From the NCBI GenBank assembly GCA_035693615.1, contig DASSGH010000055.1, forward strand, positions 1 to 24,561: 24,561 bases of DNA. Reading direction: 5' to 3'. This document shows positions 1-8,480 of the stretch, in pieces (positions within the stretch are counted from its first letter, which is position 1; each line of letters begins with the position of its first letter). The stretch comes from VAZQ01 sp035693615 (GTDB taxonomy: Bacteria > Pseudomonadota > Alphaproteobacteria > Rhizobiales > Xanthobacteraceae). The position numbers and the translations under genes are program-made. The notes under the pieces were generated by a model, which was given only the letters and a program-made list of their open reading frames with translations, searched no databases and was not told the DNA's origin.

Positions 1-35
1 CTTCCACACTCGAGGAGCGGGTCGAGCCGCACTGA
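1..35 (+). CDS. 3' end of an upstream gene (partial)
   Basis: Reading from base 3, an open frame codes for the ten residues STLEERVEPH and then stops with TGA at 33-35. The charged, coding-like composition and the position directly upstream of the M16 pair suggest the tail of a preceding gene on the same strand. In related genomes I would expect lspA or a small lipoprotein gene here, but ten residues cannot identify it. It may also be a chance frame. Confidence 0.3.
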   Translation, partial: STLEERVEPH

Positions 36-179
36 CGCGGAACTTTCCGCGACAACGCGCCCCATCCACCTTTCGCGCCCGATCCATATTTGCGGTCGTC
101 CGGCTGAGGTTTGCGCTCGCGTTCTCGGCCTGGAACGTGCATCGTGGGGGCGACAGCTTCATCCCACGAGAGCAAATTC

Positions 180-1538
180 GTGTCGCCTAAACTGACCCTT
201 GCGATCGCCGCCTTCACCGGCGCGGTGCTCGCCGGTCCGGCGCAAGCCGGGATCGGCCCGCAGATCACCAACTTCACGCTTGCGAACGGCATCGAGGTCG
301 TGGTCATCCCCGATCATCGCGCGCCGGTCGTCACCTGCATGGTCTGGTACAAGGTCGGCTCGGCCGACGAGACGCCGGGCAAGTCGGGCCTCGCCCATTT
401 TCTCGAGCACCTGATGTTCAAGGGCACAGCCAATAACCCCGCCGGCCGCTTCTCGCAAGTCGTTGCGACCATCGGCGGGCAGGAGAACGCGTTCACGTCC
501 GCCGATTACACCGGCTACTACCAACGCGTGCCGCGCGACCAGCTCAAGCAGATGATGGAGTTCGAGGCCGACCGCATGACCGGCTTGGTGCTCACCGACG
601 ACGTGGTGCGCCCCGAGCTCAACGTCGTGCTGGAAGAGCAGAACATGCGCGTCGGCAATAATCCCGCCGCGCGGCTCGGCGAGCAGATGGACGCCGCGCT
701 CTACCTCAATCACCCCTACGGCCGCCCGGTGATCGGCTGGCGCCAGGAGATCGAGCAGCTCGACCGCGAGGACGCGCTGGCGTTCTACCGGCGCTTCTAC
801 ACGCCCAACAACGCCATCGTCATCATCGCCGGGGACGTCACGCCCGAGCAGGTCCGTGCGCTGGCGCAGGATACCTACGGCAAGGTGCCGCGCGTCGCCG
901 ACATCAAGCCGCGGCTTCGCCCGCAGGAGCCGGTGCACGAAGCGCCGCGCACCGTCACGCTCGGCGATCCGCGTGTCACCCAGCCGAGTCTCAGCCGCTA
1001 TTATCTCGTACCCTCGAGCACTTCCGCGCGGCCGGGCGAGAGCGAAGCGCTCGACGTGCTCGCCCACGTCCTCGGCCGCGGAGCCAACAGCCGGCTCTAT
1101 CAGACGCTGGTGGTCGACAAGGGCATCGCGGTGAACGCCGGCGCGAGCTATGACGGCACCGCCCTCGACAACACGCGCTTGAACGTCTACGCAACGCCGA
1201 AACCGGAAACGAGCCTGCCGCAACTCGAACAGGCGATCGACGCCGTGCTCGCCGAGGTCGTCGCGAACGGCGTGAGCGCCGACGAGCTCGAGCGCTCCAA
1301 GAACCGGCTGATCGCCGATTCGATCTACGCCAACGACAATCAGCGCACCTTGGCGCAGTGGTATGGCGCCTCGCTCGCGACCGGTGCGACGGTCGACCAA
1401 ATCCGCACCTGGCCCGACCGCATCCGGGTCGTCAGCGCGGATGCGGTGCGCGAGGCCGCCCGTCATTGGCTCGACAAGCGCCGCTCGGTGACCGGCTATC
1501 TGGTCAAGGATACCCGCCCCGAGGAGAACCGCTCGTGA
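180..1538 (+). CDS. M16 family zinc metallopeptidase, catalytic subunit, exported
   Basis: Predicted periplasmic pitrilysin/insulinase-type zinc protease. The GTG start at 180 has a GAGAG ribosome site 7 bases upstream and begins directly with a signal peptide (hydrophobic run, then AQA at about residues 21-23); the frame stays open upstream only to a weak TTG at 111. The inverted zinc motif HFLEH is at residues 73-77 (ligands H73 and H77, catalytic E76), and the third ligand is probably E153 in LEEQNM, about 76 residues on, as usual in M16. The C-terminal M16 half carries a GRGANSRLYQ segment. At about 452 residues it is normal for the single-chain bacterial type that works with a partner. 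Its stop overlaps the start of the next gene, an inactive homologue, which suggests a heterodimer like the Sphingomonas/PqqL-type pairs. The substrate is unknown. Confidence 0.93.
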   Translation: MSPKLTLAIAAFTGAVLAGPAQAGIGPQITNFTLANGIEVVVIPDHRAPVVTCMVWYKVGSADETPGKSGLAHFLEHLMFKGTANNPAGRFSQVVATIGGQENAFTSADYTGYYQRVPRDQLKQMMEFEADRMTGLVLTDDVVRPELNVVLEEQNMRVGNNPAARLGEQMDAALYLNHPYGRPVIGWRQEIEQLDREDALAFYRRFYTPNNAIVIIAGDVTPEQVRALAQDTYGKVPRVADIKPRLRPQEPVHEAPRTVTLGDPRVTQPSLSRYYLVPSSTSARPGESEALDVLAHVLGRGANSRLYQTLVVDKGIAVNAGASYDGTALDNTRLNVYATPKPETSLPQLEQAIDAVLAEVVANGVSADELERSKNRLIADSIYANDNQRTLAQWYGASLATGATVDQIRTWPDRIRVVSADAVREAARHWLDKRRSVTGYLVKDTRPEENRS

Positions 1539-2956
1539 GGGCCGGCGCCTCCCTGCGCGGCGGATCGCGCGCGCTGATGGCCTTCCTGGCGTGCGCCGCC
1601 GTCGCGATTGCCGCGCCCACGGCGCGGGCGATGAGCATCGAGCGGGTGGTCAGCCCGGGCGGCATCGAGGCCTGGCTGGTGAGCGACCGCACGCTGCCGC
1701 TTATCGCGGTGGAATTCGCCTTCGTCGGCGGCGCCGACCAAGACCCCCTCGACAAGCCCGGCATCGCCAACCTAGCGACCAGCCTGCTCGACGAAGGCGC
1801 CGGACCGTTCGATGCCAATGCGTTCCACGATCGGCTCGAGCGCAAGGCGATCGAGCTGAGCTTTCGCACCGGACGCGACTATCTGCGCGGCAGTTTGCGC
1901 ACGCTGAGCGAGAACCGCGACGAAGCCTTCGACGCTCTGCGGCTCGCGCTCACGGAGCCGCGCTTCGACCCGGCCGCGGTCGAGCGCGAACGCGCGAAGA
2001 TCATGGCGCTGTTGCGGCGCGAGACGCTCAACCCCAACGACATGGCGAACCGCACTTGGTGGGCGACCGCGTTCCCCGACCATCCCTACGGCCTGCCGGT
2101 GAACGGCACGCTCGAATCAGTGCCGACCATCACCATCGACGACCTGAGATCGTATACCCGCCGCGCGCTCGCGCGCGACAACATCAAGATCGCCGTGGTC
2201 GGCGACATCGACGCCGAGACCGCCGGCAAGCTCATCGATCGCGCCTTCGGCGCGCTGCCGGCGAAAGCCGACCTGACGCCGGTCGCGCCGGTGATTCCGC
2301 AAGGGCTGGGGCGCCGCGTCGTCGTTCCGCTCGACGTGCCGCAGGCGGTGGTGGAGTTCGGCGGGCCGGGAATCGCACGCAGCGATCCCGATTTCATGGC
2401 CGCTTACATCGTCAATCACATTCTCGGCGGCGGCGCGTTCTCCTCCCGGCTCTATCTCGAGGTGCGGGAGAAGCGCGGGCTCGCCTATGGCGTCTCCGCC
2501 AGCCTGATTTGGCTCAATCGCGCCGCACTATTGCTCGGCCACACCGCGACGCGCGCCGATGCCACCGCCCAGACGATCGAGATCGTCGAGCACGAGATCC
2601 GTCGACTCGCCGAGGAGGGCCCGACCGAGGACGAATTGGCCAAGGCCAAGACGTTCCTCAAGGGCTCGTTTGCGCTCGGGCTCGACACATCGAACCGCAT
2701 TGCGAGCCAACTCGTGCAGATCCAGACCGACAACCTCGGCATCGACTACATCGAGCGCCGCGCCGACCTGATCGATGCGGTGACGCTCGCCGACGCCAAG
2801 CGCGTGGCGAAGCGCCTGCTCGACGGCGGCATGCTCGTCACCATCGTCGGCCGCCCCGAGGGCGTCACCTCGAGCGAGAGCGCCGCCGGCGGATCGCCCG
2901 GTCCTCTCGCCAAACCGCGCGAGACACCCGCCGGTCGCGAAACCCAACAGCGTTAG
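1535..2956 (+). CDS. M16 family peptidase-like protein, non-catalytic partner, exported
   Basis: Second member of the M16 pair, 473 residues from a GTG at 1535 that overlaps the upstream TGA by four bases (GTGA). GAGGAG at 1521-1526 sits at ribosome-site distance and translation is probably coupled. The N-terminus is a signal peptide (hydrophobic residues 13-30, ending ARA). At the place where the zinc motif should be, the chain reads ANLATSLLDEG, so the HxxEH ligands are missing and it cannot be an active zinc peptidase. The C-terminal half keeps the REKRGLAYG segment, which carries the Arg/Tyr pair that binds substrate ends in M16 dimers. In this family an active chain commonly pairs with such an inactive, substrate-binding chain. 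The last ~35 residues are low-complexity (Ser, Gly, Pro, Arg). Confidence 0.92.
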   Translation: MRAGASLRGGSRALMAFLACAAVAIAAPTARAMSIERVVSPGGIEAWLVSDRTLPLIAVEFAFVGGADQDPLDKPGIANLATSLLDEGAGPFDANAFHDRLERKAIELSFRTGRDYLRGSLRTLSENRDEAFDALRLALTEPRFDPAAVERERAKIMALLRRETLNPNDMANRTWWATAFPDHPYGLPVNGTLESVPTITIDDLRSYTRRALARDNIKIAVVGDIDAETAGKLIDRAFGALPAKADLTPVAPVIPQGLGRRVVVPLDVPQAVVEFGGPGIARSDPDFMAAYIVNHILGGGAFSSRLYLEVREKRGLAYGVSASLIWLNRAALLLGHTATRADATAQTIEIVEHEIRRLAEEGPTEDELAKAKTFLKGSFALGLDTSNRIASQLVQIQTDNLGIDYIERRADLIDAVTLADAKRVAKRLLDGGMLVTIVGRPEGVTSSESAAGGSPGPLAKPRETPAGRETQQR

Positions 2957-3017
2957 CGCATTCGGCCGACCGAGCGCCGCGCCCGGCGGAGCGTCGCCGC
3001 CGTGCTATGCTTTCGCG

Positions 3018-3440
3018 ATGATCCGTATTACCCGTTCGATCAGCATCGGGGAGGGCGAGCTCGAGGAGCACTTCGTCCGTGCCTCGGGTCCGGGCGGACA
3101 GAACGTCAACAAGATCGCGAGCGCGGTCGAGCTGCGCTTCGACGTGCGCGGCTCGAAGAGCCTTCCGAACGACGTGCGCGCGCGGCTCGAGCGCCTCGCC
3201 GGCAGGCGGCTGACGCGCGACGGCGTGCTAGTGATCTATGCCGAGCGTCATCGCACCCAGGCGCGCAACCGCCAGGACGCGCGCGAGCGTCTCGCCGATT
3301 TGATTCGCCGCGCCGCGGTCGCCCCGGTTCCGCGCCGGCCGACCAAACCGGGCGCCGGCGCGCGCGAGCGCCGCCTGGAATCGAAGAAGCACCGCGCCGC
3401 GATCAAAGGCTTGCGGCACAAACGGCCCGCGCTCGACTAG
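3018..3440 (+). CDS. arfB: Alternative ribosome-rescue factor ArfB (YaeJ), peptidyl-tRNA hydrolase
   Basis: A 140-residue release-factor-like protein that hydrolyses peptidyl-tRNA on ribosomes stalled at the end of non-stop mRNA. The GGQ catalytic motif is at residues 26-28 (GPGGQNVNK), the position seen in E. coli ArfB, followed by the small domain-3 fold. The tail from about residue 105 is rich in Arg and Lys; in ArfB this tail enters the empty mRNA channel. There is no codon-recognition domain, which separates it from RF1/RF2. The ATG at 3018 has no visible Shine-Dalgarno. A TATGCT hexamer at 3006-3011 ends six bases before the ATG, so a leaderless transcript is possible. The gene lies 61 bases after the M16 pair and upstream of mutL on the same strand. 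Confidence 0.94.
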   Translation: MIRITRSISIGEGELEEHFVRASGPGGQNVNKIASAVELRFDVRGSKSLPNDVRARLERLAGRRLTRDGVLVIYAERHRTQARNRQDARERLADLIRRAAVAPVPRRPTKPGAGARERRLESKKHRAAIKGLRHKRPALD

Positions 3441-3762
3441 CCCACGTGTGCATGTCCAAGGCCTGCCGAGGCCCTACACGCGCAAGTTGGTATTTCCATT
3501 GTAAATAACAAGGCGGAAACAATGGACCGCCTCGACCACACGTATAGGTTGCTTTTGACGAGGCCGCCGTCGCCCGCATGCGGAATCGCTTCGTTCGCAA
3601 AATCGCTTACGATAGATGCGATATGTAGTCAATAGAGTAGTTATAGCGTAGCCACAGGCCGCATGCTCGGCGACAGAGGTCCGCCTCAACCGGCGGGCGT
3701 AAGCGTGCTCCGGCGGTGTAAGCTCGAGCCGCCGCAGCCGCACGATTTGTCAGGAACGCGAG
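3441..3762. other. arfB-mutL intergenic region with two mutually exclusive hairpins
   Basis: About 320 bases without a gene, clearly more A+T rich than its neighbours. It contains two perfect inverted repeats that overlap: TCCATTGT (3495-3502) with ACAATGGA (3519-3526), and AGGCGG (3511-3516) with CCGCCT (3527-3532). Only one can form at a time. A TTGACG at 3555-3560 could be a -35 box, but no good -10 sits 17 bases further on. The stretch 3600-3660 is A+T rich and may hold the mutL promoter; I cannot pick a site with confidence. I see no tRNA or small gene here. Confidence 0.35.
3445..3480 (+). terminator. Hairpin just after arfB, possible terminator
   Basis: Four bases after the arfB stop, GGCCT (3460-3464) pairs perfectly with AGGCC (3469-3473) over a four-base GCCG loop. 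An outer five-base pair, CGTGT (3445-3449) with ACACG (3476-3480), closes the structure. There is no T-run, so this is not a textbook intrinsic terminator. It could instead act in Rho-dependent ending or 3'-end protection. Confidence 0.3.
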
Positions 3763-5583
3763 ATGCCCGTCCGCCAGCTCTCCGAAGGCATCGTCAACCG
3801 CATCGCGGCGGGCGAGGTGGTGGAGCGTCCGGCGAGCGTGGTGAAAGAGCTCGTGGAGAACGCGCTCGACGCCGGCGCAACGCGCATCGAGGTCGTCACC
3901 GACGGCGGCGGCCGCAGGCTCATCCGCGTCAGCGACGACGGCGCCGGCATGACGCGCGAGGACCTGACGCTCGCGGTCGAGCGCCACGCCACCTCGAAAT
4001 TGCCCGACGACGATCTGCTGGACATCCGCACGCTCGGCTTCCGCGGCGAGGCCTTGCCCTCGATCGGCGCGGTGGCGCGGCTCTCCATCGCGACGCGGCA
4101 CGCGGACGAGCCGCACGGCTGGACGATCACGGTCGACGGCGGGCGCAAGGCGCAAATCAAGCCGGCGCCGCTCGGCGCGGGCACCCGCGTCGAGGTGCGC
4201 GACCTGTTCTATGCGACCCCCGCGCGGCTCAAGTTCCTCAAGAGCGACCGAAGCGAGGGCGAAGCGATCCGCGAAGTGGTGCGCCGGCTGGCGATGAGCC
4301 GGCCAGAGGTCGCCTTCACGCTCGCGGGCGAGGAGCGCGCCCCAGTCACCTGGGCGGCGGCGCTGCCTGGCGCGAGCGGACGTCTGGCGCGACTCGCAGA
4401 TATTCTCGGGGGCGAGTTTCGCGCCAATGCGGTCGAGGTGCGCGGCGGGAACGGCAGCCTCGCCATCGAGGGCTATGCGGCTCTACCGACGCTGAGCCGC
4501 GCCAACTCGCTCGGTCAATATCTCTTCGTCAACGGCCGGCCGGTGCGCGACAAGCTCTTGATCGGCGTGGTGCGCGCCGCCTACGCCGATTATCTGCCGC
4601 GCGACCGCCACCCGATCGCGGCGCTGTTCGTCACACTCGATCCGCGCGAGGTCGACGTCAATGTGCATCCGGCCAAGGCCGAGGTCCGCTTCCGCGACGG
4701 CGGCCTCGTGCGCAGCGTACTTATCCGCGCGCTGCAGGAAGCGCTCGCGCGCGAAGGCCGGCGCGCGGCCTCGACCGGGGGCAGCGCGACGATCGCGGCC
4801 TTTCGCGGGGCGGCGCTGCCGCGGAGCGCGAGTTGGGACTGGCGGCAGTCGCCGGCGCGGCCTATCGAGCCGGGCGGCGACGCAATCGCCGCGCGCGGCC
4901 ATGCCGCAGCGGGCTTCGCGCAAGCCGCGCAGGCGGCATTCGACGTCGGCGCTCCCGCCGCCGACGCGCGCAGCGGCGAGGTCGCCGAGCCCGACGGCTT
5001 CGACCGGCCGCTCGGCGCTGCCCGCGCACAGGTGCACGCGACCTACATCGTGGCGCAGACGCGCGAGGGCATCGTCATCGTCGATCAGCACGCCGCGCAC
5101 GAGCGCATCGTCTACGAGCGGCTCAAGGCGGCGCTCGCCAACACCGGCGTCGCGCGCCAGATCCTGCTCATTCCGGAAATCGTCGAGCTCGATGCCGCCG
5201 ACGTCGCGCGGCTCGTTGCGCGCGCCGAGGAGCTCGCCCGCTACGGGCTGGCGATCGAGCCGTTCGGACCCGGCGCCGTCGCCGTGCGCGAGACGCCGGC
5301 GCTGCTCGGCGAGATCGACGCGGCCGCGCTCCTTCGCGATCTCGCCGAACACATGGCGGAATGGGACGAGGCACTGCCGCTCGAGCGGCGGCTGATGCAC
5401 GTCGCCGCCACCATGGCATGCTACGGCGCCGTGCGGGCGGGGCGCCGTCTCAAGGGCGAGGAAATGAACGCGCTGTTGCGCGAGATGGAGACCACGCCCA
5501 ATTCCGGCCAATGCAACCACGGCCGGCCGACTTACGTCGAGCTCAAACTCACCGATATCGAGCGGCTGTTCGGGCGGCGATAA
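3763..5583 (+). CDS. mutL: DNA mismatch repair protein MutL, endonuclease type
   Basis: A 606-residue GHKL ATPase that links mismatch recognition by MutS to strand cutting. The N-terminal ATPase carries E29 and N33 (KELVENALDAGA), D58 (SDDGAGM), RHATSKL and GFRGEAL. A low-complexity Ala/Arg linker spans about residues 325-420. The C-terminal domain has the metal-dependent nicking motif DQHA-x2-E-x4-E starting at D441, the ACYGAVRAG segment, and GQCNHGRP at 582-589, the alphaproteobacterial form of CPHGRP. This MutL should therefore nick DNA itself, as expected in bacteria without MutH. The ATG has AGGAA about 8 bases upstream. The gene is convergent with the glycosyltransferase downstream. 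Confidence 0.97.
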   Translation: MPVRQLSEGIVNRIAAGEVVERPASVVKELVENALDAGATRIEVVTDGGGRRLIRVSDDGAGMTREDLTLAVERHATSKLPDDDLLDIRTLGFRGEALPSIGAVARLSIATRHADEPHGWTITVDGGRKAQIKPAPLGAGTRVEVRDLFYATPARLKFLKSDRSEGEAIREVVRRLAMSRPEVAFTLAGEERAPVTWAAALPGASGRLARLADILGGEFRANAVEVRGGNGSLAIEGYAALPTLSRANSLGQYLFVNGRPVRDKLLIGVVRAAYADYLPRDRHPIAALFVTLDPREVDVNVHPAKAEVRFRDGGLVRSVLIRALQEALAREGRRAASTGGSATIAAFRGAALPRSASWDWRQSPARPIEPGGDAIAARGHAAAGFAQAAQAAFDVGAPAADARSGEVAEPDGFDRPLGAARAQVHATYIVAQTREGIVIVDQHAAHERIVYERLKAALANTGVARQILLIPEIVELDAADVARLVARAEELARYGLAIEPFGPGAVAVRETPALLGEIDAAALLRDLAEHMAEWDEALPLERRLMHVAATMACYGAVRAGRRLKGEEMNALLREMETTPNSGQCNHGRPTYVELKLTDIERLFGRR

Positions 5584-5650
5584 GGCGAGCACCGCGGCAT
5601 ACGCTGTGCATGAACGAAGCACCCCGATTTAGGGTCCACCGGGCGGTCGC

Positions 5651-6826
5651 TCAATTGGCGGCAATTCCGGCAAAGAGTTCACTACGGACCGTTTCGATTG
5701 CGCCGGCAAAAAGCCGGGCAGAATCTTGCCAAGTCGGTAGCTGCGCCGCGGCCACACGAGCGTTGATGGCGAGCCGCCGTCGTTCGGCACGATCGCCGAT
5801 CAGACGTCGCAGCGCCTGCGCGAACGCAGCCACATCGTTCGGCGGCACTAGCAGGCCGGCGCCCGCAGGTATCGTGTCGGGAATTGCACCCGCCGTGGTG
5901 GAGACGACCGGCAGCCCGTGGGCGATGGCCTCGGCAAGCGCCATACCATACCCTTCGAAACGCGACGCAAGCACAAATATGTCGGATGCGGAATAGAGTT
6001 CGAGGATCCGCTCAGGCGGCACGGCCCCCAGCACCGCGACCCTTTCGCCGAGACCGTGGGCCGAGATGTCGGCGTCGAGCCGCGCAGCGGCGGCTAGGTT
6101 GCGGGTCCGGTCACCGGCGATGGTCAGCTGCCAAGGCAAATCGGCAATTGCAGCCAACGCCGCTACCAGCAGATCGTATCCTTTGCCTGGTACTATCGAT
6201 CCGACCGAGAGAAGCCGAGCAAGATCGTCGTTGCTGCCGCGCGCCGGCGGTACCGGATCATTACCTGGTCGCACAACGCTGAGGCGCTGAGATGGGACGC
6301 TGTAATCAGCGACCATGATCCGTCCGGTTGCCTCGCTCGTGACCACGACGCACGCGGCAGCAGCCAGCGCGTCGCGCTCGCTCTCGCGAAAGATGTCGGC
6401 CTGCGCGGTGTCGAGGCTGGATTCCAGAGCAAGCGGTTGGTGCACCAGCGCGATGAGCGGCGGGCGGGATCGGAGCGCGCCGGCCTCGGGTAGAGCCCCG
6501 AACGCAAGCCCATCGAGGACAATCGGACAGCTGCCCGGAACCACGGACAGTAACAGCAGCGCCGTCGCGCGTTGAGCGGCGGTAGGAAACGGAAAACCGT
6601 CTCCCAAGTCCAGGACATCGACCTGCCAACCCAGCCGCCGCAGCTCCTGGATCATGCGCCGGTCATAGCGATAACCGCCGGTCGGCGTGGCGAGATCGCC
6701 GGGCACCGCGAACGCAACACGCTCGACTTGGCGCGAAGCTTGCGCACACTGCGGAACCAGCGAAGGTCGCGAAATGCCGACGGATTTCGCGCGAGTGGCA
6801 AGCCGAATACTGGACGTTTTTGTCAC
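5651..6826 (-). CDS. GT4-family glycosyltransferase
   Basis: A retaining GT-B glycosyltransferase, cytosolic or at the inner membrane face, that transfers a sugar from a nucleotide donor. The N-terminal Rossmann half starts RVAFAVPGDLATPTGGY, where the glycine-rich loop binds the acceptor side. The C-terminal half has the donor-site series VGSIVPGKGYDLL, a SRFEGYGMALAEA segment with the E-x7-E pair (E291 and E299 from the start chosen), and a GAGLLVPP turn. I chose the GTG at 6826 because GAGAGG lies 8 bases upstream; the frame stays open to a TTG at 6901 that lacks a good ribosome site, and a later GTG at 6727 is possible. Donor and product are unknown: no polysaccharide cluster adjoins it. 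An EcfG-like promoter lies about 115 bases upstream. Confidence 0.86.
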   Translation of the reverse strand: MTKTSSIRLATRAKSVGISRPSLVPQCAQASRQVERVAFAVPGDLATPTGGYRYDRRMIQELRRLGWQVDVLDLGDGFPFPTAAQRATALLLLSVVPGSCPIVLDGLAFGALPEAGALRSRPPLIALVHQPLALESSLDTAQADIFRESERDALAAAACVVVTSEATGRIMVADYSVPSQRLSVVRPGNDPVPPARGSNDDLARLLSVGSIVPGKGYDLLVAALAAIADLPWQLTIAGDRTRNLAAAARLDADISAHGLGERVAVLGAVPPERILELYSASDIFVLASRFEGYGMALAEAIAHGLPVVSTTAGAIPDTIPAGAGLLVPPNDVAAFAQALRRLIGDRAERRRLAINARVAAAQLPTWQDSARLFAGAIETVRSELFAGIAAN

Positions 6827-7141
6827 GGTGCGCGCCTCTCGCCGGGCGGGCTTCTTTGACTGCGAACAAGGAGCTGAGCAGTCGCGTTCAATCGCGGCCA
6901 AGCGTTTCGTGCTGCCCAGCGCTCATTGGTTGACGCGTTCGGAACGGGGGAGGTTTGTAAACGGTTCCCCTCAGGTGGAATTTTTGGATGAAAATCTTAC
7001 GGTTGAGTCGGGTGGATGACCGTTCGCCCACAGGAGCGCGTCATGCGCATAGCCCATTTCATCGATATAGCGCGTCGCTGACCCGTGTGGCTTGCTGGCG
7101 CTGGAGTCATTCCGCCGTGACTTTCAACGCATCCGAATAGC
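6827..7141. other. Intergenic region between glycosyltransferase and oxidoreductase
   Basis: About 315 bases upstream of the glycosyltransferase, with the EcfG-like promoter near its middle. No convincing gene is present. The stretch next to 7141 has no clear terminator for the oxidoreductase operon; I see no stem followed by a T-run. A 12-codon frame on the plus strand at 7043 is discussed among the rejected items. Confidence 0.4.
6943..6968 (-). promoter_or_regulatory. EcfG-type (general stress response) promoter for the glycosyltransferase
   Basis: On the minus strand, GGAAC (6968-6964) and CGTT (6946-6943) are separated by exactly 17 bases. This matches the -35/-10 pattern of the alphaproteobacterial stress sigma factor EcfG (GGAAC-N16/17-CGTT). 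Transcription would begin near 6936 and run into the glycosyltransferase after a leader of roughly 110 bases. I found no other copy of the pattern at a gene start in the window. The opposite strand has a near miss, GGAAC-N16-CGGT. Confidence 0.5.
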
Positions 7142-8305
7142 TCAAACAATCCCGTCTTCGGCGCACCGCCGGCCCTCGGCAATTCGGGCCCAGCCGAAAC
7201 GAGCAAGATCGATCGTCCGATAGCTCCCGTCCAGGATCAGTTCGGCGATTGCCCGGCCGCAGCCTGGCGCATGCATCAGGCCATGCCCGGAAAACCCCGC
7301 CATGAGATAAAAATTATCGAGCTTTCCGGTCCACGATCCGACGATCGGTGTGGCGTCGAACTCGTTCTGGTCATAGAGCCCCGACATCGTATTCTTTTCT
7401 TTGCTGCGCTCGAACTGAGGGAAGCGAGCGGCCAGCGCAGGCCAGACAACCTGCTGGAAGTAGTCGTGGTCGACGTCGAAGTTGTACCCTCTCGGCTCGT
7501 CTAGTTTTGGTACGCCGCCGGAATATCCTTTTCCCTCCGGGCGAAACGCCAGCCGATGCACATCCTTGATGTAGGGCAACGGCTCGATCGCTTCCGCTGC
7601 TTCGAAGTAATGCTCGTAGCGTCGCATCGGCTCGATCGGAACCATCCATCCCGCCATTGCGCAGATTTCTTTCGCCCAGGCGCCGGCAGCGTTGATGACC
7701 GCCTCGGCTTGTAGGGTCTGCCCGGATTTCAGCCGAATTGCGCGAATCCGCCGTCGCTCCACATCCAGACCGACGACTTCGTCGTTGACGAACTCTGCGC
7801 CGAGCGCCTTCGATTTCTCGCGCAAGCCTTGCAGCACCCCATAGGGGTCGAGCCAACCGTCATCGGGCGAGAGAACGCCGGCGCCAAGGTCGTCCACAGT
7901 CATCGACGGAAACCTGGCCTTCAGGTCCTTTCGCTCCAACCATTCGACGTGCACGCCATTCGTTTTCTGGATCTCAAAGTTGCGTTCCAGCACGCGTGCG
8001 GCCGCCGGAGGAACGATGAAAAGGTAGCCGCCCTTGCGAAAGTTGATGGCGGGGCGCTCGCCATCGACCGCCATCTCCGCGTCAAAGCGCTCAAAGAACG
8101 GAATGCTGTAGTTGGAGAGCGCGATGTTCTCGGGGAGCGAAAACAATCGCCGCACGCCACCCGATGCTCGCGGCGTCGACGCCAGCTGATAGCTGGTGTC
8201 ACGCTCGATGACGGCGACGCGACCCGCTCGAGGATGACTGCGCAGGAAGTAGGCGGCCGCGGCTCCGATCGCGCCACCGCCGATAATCGCAACATCGACG
8301 CGCAT
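7142..8305 (-). CDS. FAD-dependent oxidoreductase, DAO (D-amino acid/glycine oxidase) family
   Basis: A 387-residue cytosolic flavoprotein. It begins with the dinucleotide-binding fold VDVAIIGGGAIGAAAAYFL (GxGxxG at residues 9-14), and E34 at the end of the second strand should hold the FAD ribose. A SASGGVRR-like segment near residue 47 (here RASGGVRR) is where DAO-family enzymes meet the flavin, and GHGLMHAPGCG at 340-350 is the usual C-terminal FAD loop. Family members oxidise C-N bonds of amines or amino acids to imines; closest in style are the FOXRED1/sarcosine-oxidase-like proteins. The substrate cannot be read from sequence. The ATG has GAGGTGAG just upstream. It is the last gene of a leftward run behind two RidA-like genes, which suggests shared handling of an imine or enamine. 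Confidence 0.9.
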   Translation of the reverse strand: MRVDVAIIGGGAIGAAAAYFLRSHPRAGRVAVIERDTSYQLASTPRASGGVRRLFSLPENIALSNYSIPFFERFDAEMAVDGERPAINFRKGGYLFIVPPAAARVLERNFEIQKTNGVHVEWLERKDLKARFPSMTVDDLGAGVLSPDDGWLDPYGVLQGLREKSKALGAEFVNDEVVGLDVERRRIRAIRLKSGQTLQAEAVINAAGAWAKEICAMAGWMVPIEPMRRYEHYFEAAEAIEPLPYIKDVHRLAFRPEGKGYSGGVPKLDEPRGYNFDVDHDYFQQVVWPALAARFPQFERSKEKNTMSGLYDQNEFDATPIVGSWTGKLDNFYLMAGFSGHGLMHAPGCGRAIAELILDGSYRTIDLARFGWARIAEGRRCAEDGIV

Positions 8306-8480
8306 GGCTCACCTCGCTCTCGTAGAGCGGATAGCGTCCCGCCGCGCCCACTTACGCGCCGTCCTGGGGCGCATGTCGCGCCACCGCCCAACGAGCGAGC
8401 GCAAGCCTCTATTGCCGGCCCGGCACGAAGCCAGCCCGGACGGCAAGACCGGGGTTCGCCTATGTCAGCTCCATCGCTGA

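Noticed and set aside
159..1466. 435-codon open frame on the minus strand opposite the first M16 gene
   Set aside because: Shadow of a GC-rich coding frame: Arg/Asp/His-rich composition, no domain, and the plus strand encodes a clear M16 peptidase.
3495..3532. H-type pseudoknot formed by the two interleaved stems
   Set aside because: The third loop would be zero bases and would have to span an eight-base-pair stem, which is not sterically plausible; alternative hairpins are the better reading.
4483..5622. 379-codon minus frame opposite mutL
   Set aside because: Antisense shadow with no recognisable motif; mutL motifs on the plus strand are unambiguous.
7043..7081. 12-codon plus-strand frame (MRIAHFIDIARR) with AGGAG before its ATG
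   Set aside because: A good ribosome-site match, but too short to support, no downstream gene on that strand and no leader-peptide pattern.
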